NCBI GenBank assembly: GCA_950295325.1
Contig: OX485807.1
Span: 4,962,501-5,026,500, forward strand
DNA length: 64,000 bases
Direction of reading: 5' to 3'
Origin: Polytrichum commune
Taxonomy: Eukaryota > Streptophyta > Polytrichopsida > Polytrichales > Polytrichaceae
Shown: in pieces, positions 60,882 to 64,000 of the stretch
Layout of the letters: every line of letters starts with the position of its first letter
Numbering within the stretch: the first letter of the stretch is position 1
Notes under the pieces: model-generated
Databases searched by the model: none
Seen by the model: only the letters and a program-made list of their open reading frames with translations
Told to the model about the DNA's origin: nothing
Program-made: the position numbers and the translations under genes

Positions 60882-62380
60882 AATTGTATCTCCTAGCACT
60901 CACAGTGCATGCACCAAAACATGAAGAGAGGGTCCTGCTTGACATCCAATATCATCTCTACTTTCCTGCAAAACAGAATTGACAGCAGTTCGTAAACATG
61001 TCCACCTTTCAAAAACACTGAGGTCGGTTTAAAAGTCAAAGAAAAGGGAAGACAAAAGGAGTACTGGAAGAAGAGCATCAATAACTGAAGGTGTTGTTCA
61101 TATTACACAGAAAATTGGACAATAGGTGCTTGAAAGTAACATCTACAAGCTTGCATTCTGCCTTCAGCTCATGGTACCTGCAATACAAACTCGATAGTAA
61201 CGAGAAAACACCTTACAGCTCAATATGTGGAGAATCTAAAATGTGTGGTCCAATATCATACCCTGTTCGAGGAGGAGGCTTATAGTCCTTTCCGGAAATT
61301 GTCGCTGCTACAAGCGACAAGTACAAGTGTTCTCAGAAATTGAAGATACCCTGCCCTAATGTGAGCCCCTTAAAATGCCATGAGACACAGACTCTCCGAT
61401 GTAACAGTGTATCAAGTGGGAACCTACAGCCTTAAGGTGATTACTCCATGGCAGGCATACCAAGTTCAGGATTTCCAACCTTCAGGTTCAGGCTGATGGT
61501 TCATCATAGATTTGCATAATAACACACCCACATACCTTACAGTTTACTACATTTCACATTCTTCAAACGTTGAGAGGCATCGAAGATTTCTTGCAGTGAG
61601 AAAATAGTCTATGGTTGGTTTTGCTTTAAGAAATTTTACCCCTAAACCCTAAACCCTAAACCATGTGCAAGCTGAAACTAACATTACTCGGTCATGAATA
61701 TCTTTTACACTGCAGGGTTAGTCAAATCCCCGTCGACTTCGAAAATTTCTTCTAGGTCCTCAGTCGTGATTCTAGCGCTACATGAGACCTTTAAGGGTTT
61801 TCGAGACGATATAATGGAGTTGTGGTTGAAGGGTAGGCCTTCACGACACCACAACCACAAGATGACCTTTGAGGTACTAATTTTGCTTTGGTGCTAGTGC
61901 AATTCTCTACTTTAGGTCAGCAATCTGGGAATGTTTTGTGTGCAACAGCAATTATGAAAAAGGATCAATGAGACCTGGTACCGGACTTCTTTCAAATGCG
62001 CCAACACATGAATTTCTGTTTGATTTGAGAGGCACTCCATGCCAATCACCTTGGGACTCAATCTGCAAAGTCCGGCAACCATAAGAGTGACCATGTAAGT
62101 CCAGATTTTGTTCAAAATTACAAACTCTCATTCAATCAAGATAGCGGGGAGAGAAAAGCAAAATTAGACCTCGAGAGGATTGTAGGTTGCAGGTTGTGGG
62201 TGGGGCGGCCATTGTAAAGCACGGTTAAGTTATGTTGACAATTTGCACACTGAGAAGTTGAGGAAGCACCTAACCCACACAAGGTTTTCTTCCAAAATAT
62301 AAGTTACCTAAATAATGCAGTTGGGTATGGATTGTCTTTTGAAGTTCACAAATGAAGCATGTGACAAGTGTAAGCCATTA
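60882..62380. other. TruB upstream region; no other gene recognised
   Basis: Holds the TruB 5' UTR and promoter (minus-strand gene). A 5' UTR intron is possible, since a TTTTGCAG acceptor-like site is near 60970. The frames here are short and unrecognised. Confidence 0.5.
61639..61662 (-). promoter_or_regulatory. Telo-box cluster / interstitial telomere repeat
   Basis: Three and a half copies of CCCTAAA (plant telomere repeat TTTAGGG on the minus strand), about 760 bp upstream of the TruB start. AAACCCTAA telo-boxes are common in plant promoters of translation and ribosome-biogenesis genes, which fits a tRNA-modification enzyme. The distance is long, so this could equally be a chance or repair-derived repeat. 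Confidence 0.6.
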
Positions 62381-62766
62381 GAGGTGTCCGTATAGTCGCT
62401 CAAAAACTCATGGTTTGGTAGGAAGTTTTGACCCACTTTTGACAATTTATAATGTTTACAAAGTGTTTAAGCAGTGTCAAAATACTGAATTTTAGTGAAG
62501 TGAAGTGAGGTGTTTGATTTTGGCCAAAAGACAATTAAATTAGATAAAATTTCAGAGCAAATTTTTTAAATGGTGCTCTTGAACGTTTGATAGGGAGTTT
62601 AATTTTACATTATTGCATTCTTTTGGCCAAAGTCAACTCCCGTTACATTTCTTCAAAATTGGGAGTTACGACCCCCTTGAGCGCTCCTTGAACATTATAA
62701 GTTGTGAAAAGTGGGCCAAAACTCCCTACCATATCATGAATTTTTGAGTGACTTTAAGGACAACTC
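62381..62766. mobile_element. MITE, 386 bp, TA target duplication
   Basis: Inverted ends of about 75 bp: GAGGTGTCCGTATAGTCGCT and GAGTTGTCCTTAAAGTCACT, both continuing CAAAAA and later into ACCCACTTTTG-like sequence, with a second inner inverted pair around TTTGGCCAAAAGA. TA flanks both sides (62379-62380 and 62767-62768). No coding capacity. The TA target suggests mariner-type mobilisation, but the termini are not the usual Stowaway CTCCCTCC. Confidence 0.75.
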
Positions 62767-64000
62767 TATTATGAACTTGTCTTTGTGGTGTGCCAACATG
62801 TTGCATTGATGAACATACATATTCCCAACACTTTGACAAGTTTGAGTATTTAAGTTAAGTGGTTTTTACATAGACATTTTTCTTTATGCATCCACCTCTC
62901 ACAAGAAACAAAGCACGTGATTTGGATTAGCAAATCCAAATCATGCATGTAGTCACTTTCCTCATAATTTCTAGAGCTCGTACAAATATCCTAATCATTT
63001 TCAAAGTGAAAATTCTTTGAGTTATTAAATCATGATCGTGTAGGTTCCCTCAATTCTGTTGACTATTACGTTTGGAATGGTTAACAAATATTGAGCACAT
63101 AATCCAATCATCTTTCAAGATGTGTATTTTTGGTGTTCACTATTAGATTCACATGCGATTGTACACCACTCAAATATAGGTGTTCATTCAAGATAGAATA
63201 CCTAATTAGGCACATCCATCTTAGAGTGGTCTGATTTATGTGCAATTTAGGTTTATTCACAAAGATATTCAATTGAGGAGACCAAACAAAGAGTGCGGTG
63301 CCTCTTTGAAGGATTTTATTTTATTTTATTAAGAGCTCATTAGAATGCCTTGTGGCTAAGCCTAATTTTGGAACAAGGATGAAACTCCTAAGATATTTTT
63401 TTCATCTAAAAAAACTTTGAGAGTGTGCTTTAGGATCTAAAATAGGGTTTGACCCATGAGACCCCTCACCTCAAATCTCAATTGACCTCTACAAGGTTGC
63501 TTGGCTCACCATACATGTTGTGACAAGCTAGAAGTTGATTTTCAATAAGTAACCCAGCCTACTATTTTAGCATGTCAATTCATGCCTTGCTATAACTTGA
63601 ATCAATTTATGCATTGGCTCTTATACTTGTGACCTTTTAGATAACTCATTTGGAGTTCCAAAGACTTTATAGATAACTCTATCATGCTATTTGATGCATG
63701 TTTAAATTATCTTGATGGATTGCATGGACTTCAAAAACTTGAATCATGTCTTCAATTTTAAATATTATCTCTAACTCATAATGTTTCAAAAAACTTTAAA
63801 ATCATATATGGGCATTTGTTTGTGCTACTAACCCATCTCCATCATGCTCATTAAATTACTTATACATGTAACATATTTTGAGCTTGCCTTTAACCTACAA
63901 TTATGAGAATATGGTATCACAAGCGACATGTTGGCACACATGCTTATAATGCATGTTGTTAGACTATTTATGTAATGAGTTAAACCAGCTTAACACTAGT
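62767..64000. other. No gene recognised
   Basis: AT-rich sequence to the window edge without recognisable coding, RNA or repeat structure. Confidence 0.5.

Overview
The window reads as nuclear DNA of a land plant. Evidence: a TIR-NB-ARC-LRR resistance-type gene, an intron-rich organellar-type TruB pseudouridine synthase gene, a short interstitial CCCTAAA run, a 25S-type rRNA fragment, a Ty3/gypsy LTR retrotransposon and many small TIR elements. The TIR domain has an HRGPDVK-type motif that I associate with non-flowering land plants such as conifers, and the retrotransposon carries a DNMT3/DRM-type methyltransferase. A non-angiosperm is my guess, but the sequence does not prove it.

Layout. 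1-17745: satellite of about 138-bp units (roughly 125-130 copies, running off the left edge). Each unit has a GTGTCTCGG/CCGAGACAC palindrome, and in five units the palindrome centre is replaced by a 105- or 121-bp antisense piece of 25S rRNA domain V. 17746-18510: inverted satellite unit, then a fold-back element whose inverted termini enclose more satellite. 18511-24297: gene-poor, with minisatellites and a broken SWIM zinc-finger fragment. 24298-34320: a Ty3/gypsy element with identical 431-bp LTRs. 34721-42109 (minus): a TNL gene with an LRR region built from 213-bp repeats, broken by two nonsense codons and two DNA transposons. 42110-56600: gene-poor, with MITE-like elements and direct or inverted duplications. 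56618-60881 (minus): an apparently intact nine-exon TruB gene. 60882-64000: its upstream region, one 386-bp MITE, and otherwise nothing recognised.

The most remarkable object is the retrotransposon. Its first ORF (1365 codons) joins Gag with two zinc knuckles, an aspartic protease and a DNMT3/DRM-like cytosine-5 methyltransferase. The ORF ends at a UAG in the TMV-type leaky context (CAA UCA), with reverse transcriptase in frame behind it. The integrase ends in a PHD finger. The sequence one base past the 5' LTR does not fit a tRNA 3' end; it is a perfect 16-nt complement of a hairpin loop inside the LTR, in the orientation needed for Tf1-like self-priming. This copy is defective: three further stops, one frameshift, and Lys in the methyltransferase ENV motif. 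Yet its LTRs are identical. The stops and the ENV change can be explained by C-to-T (or G-to-A) changes at CG or CHG sites, the expected scar of cytosine methylation.

Exon boundaries were placed by eye from GT/AG sites and frame continuity. Family names come from motif recognition, not database searches.
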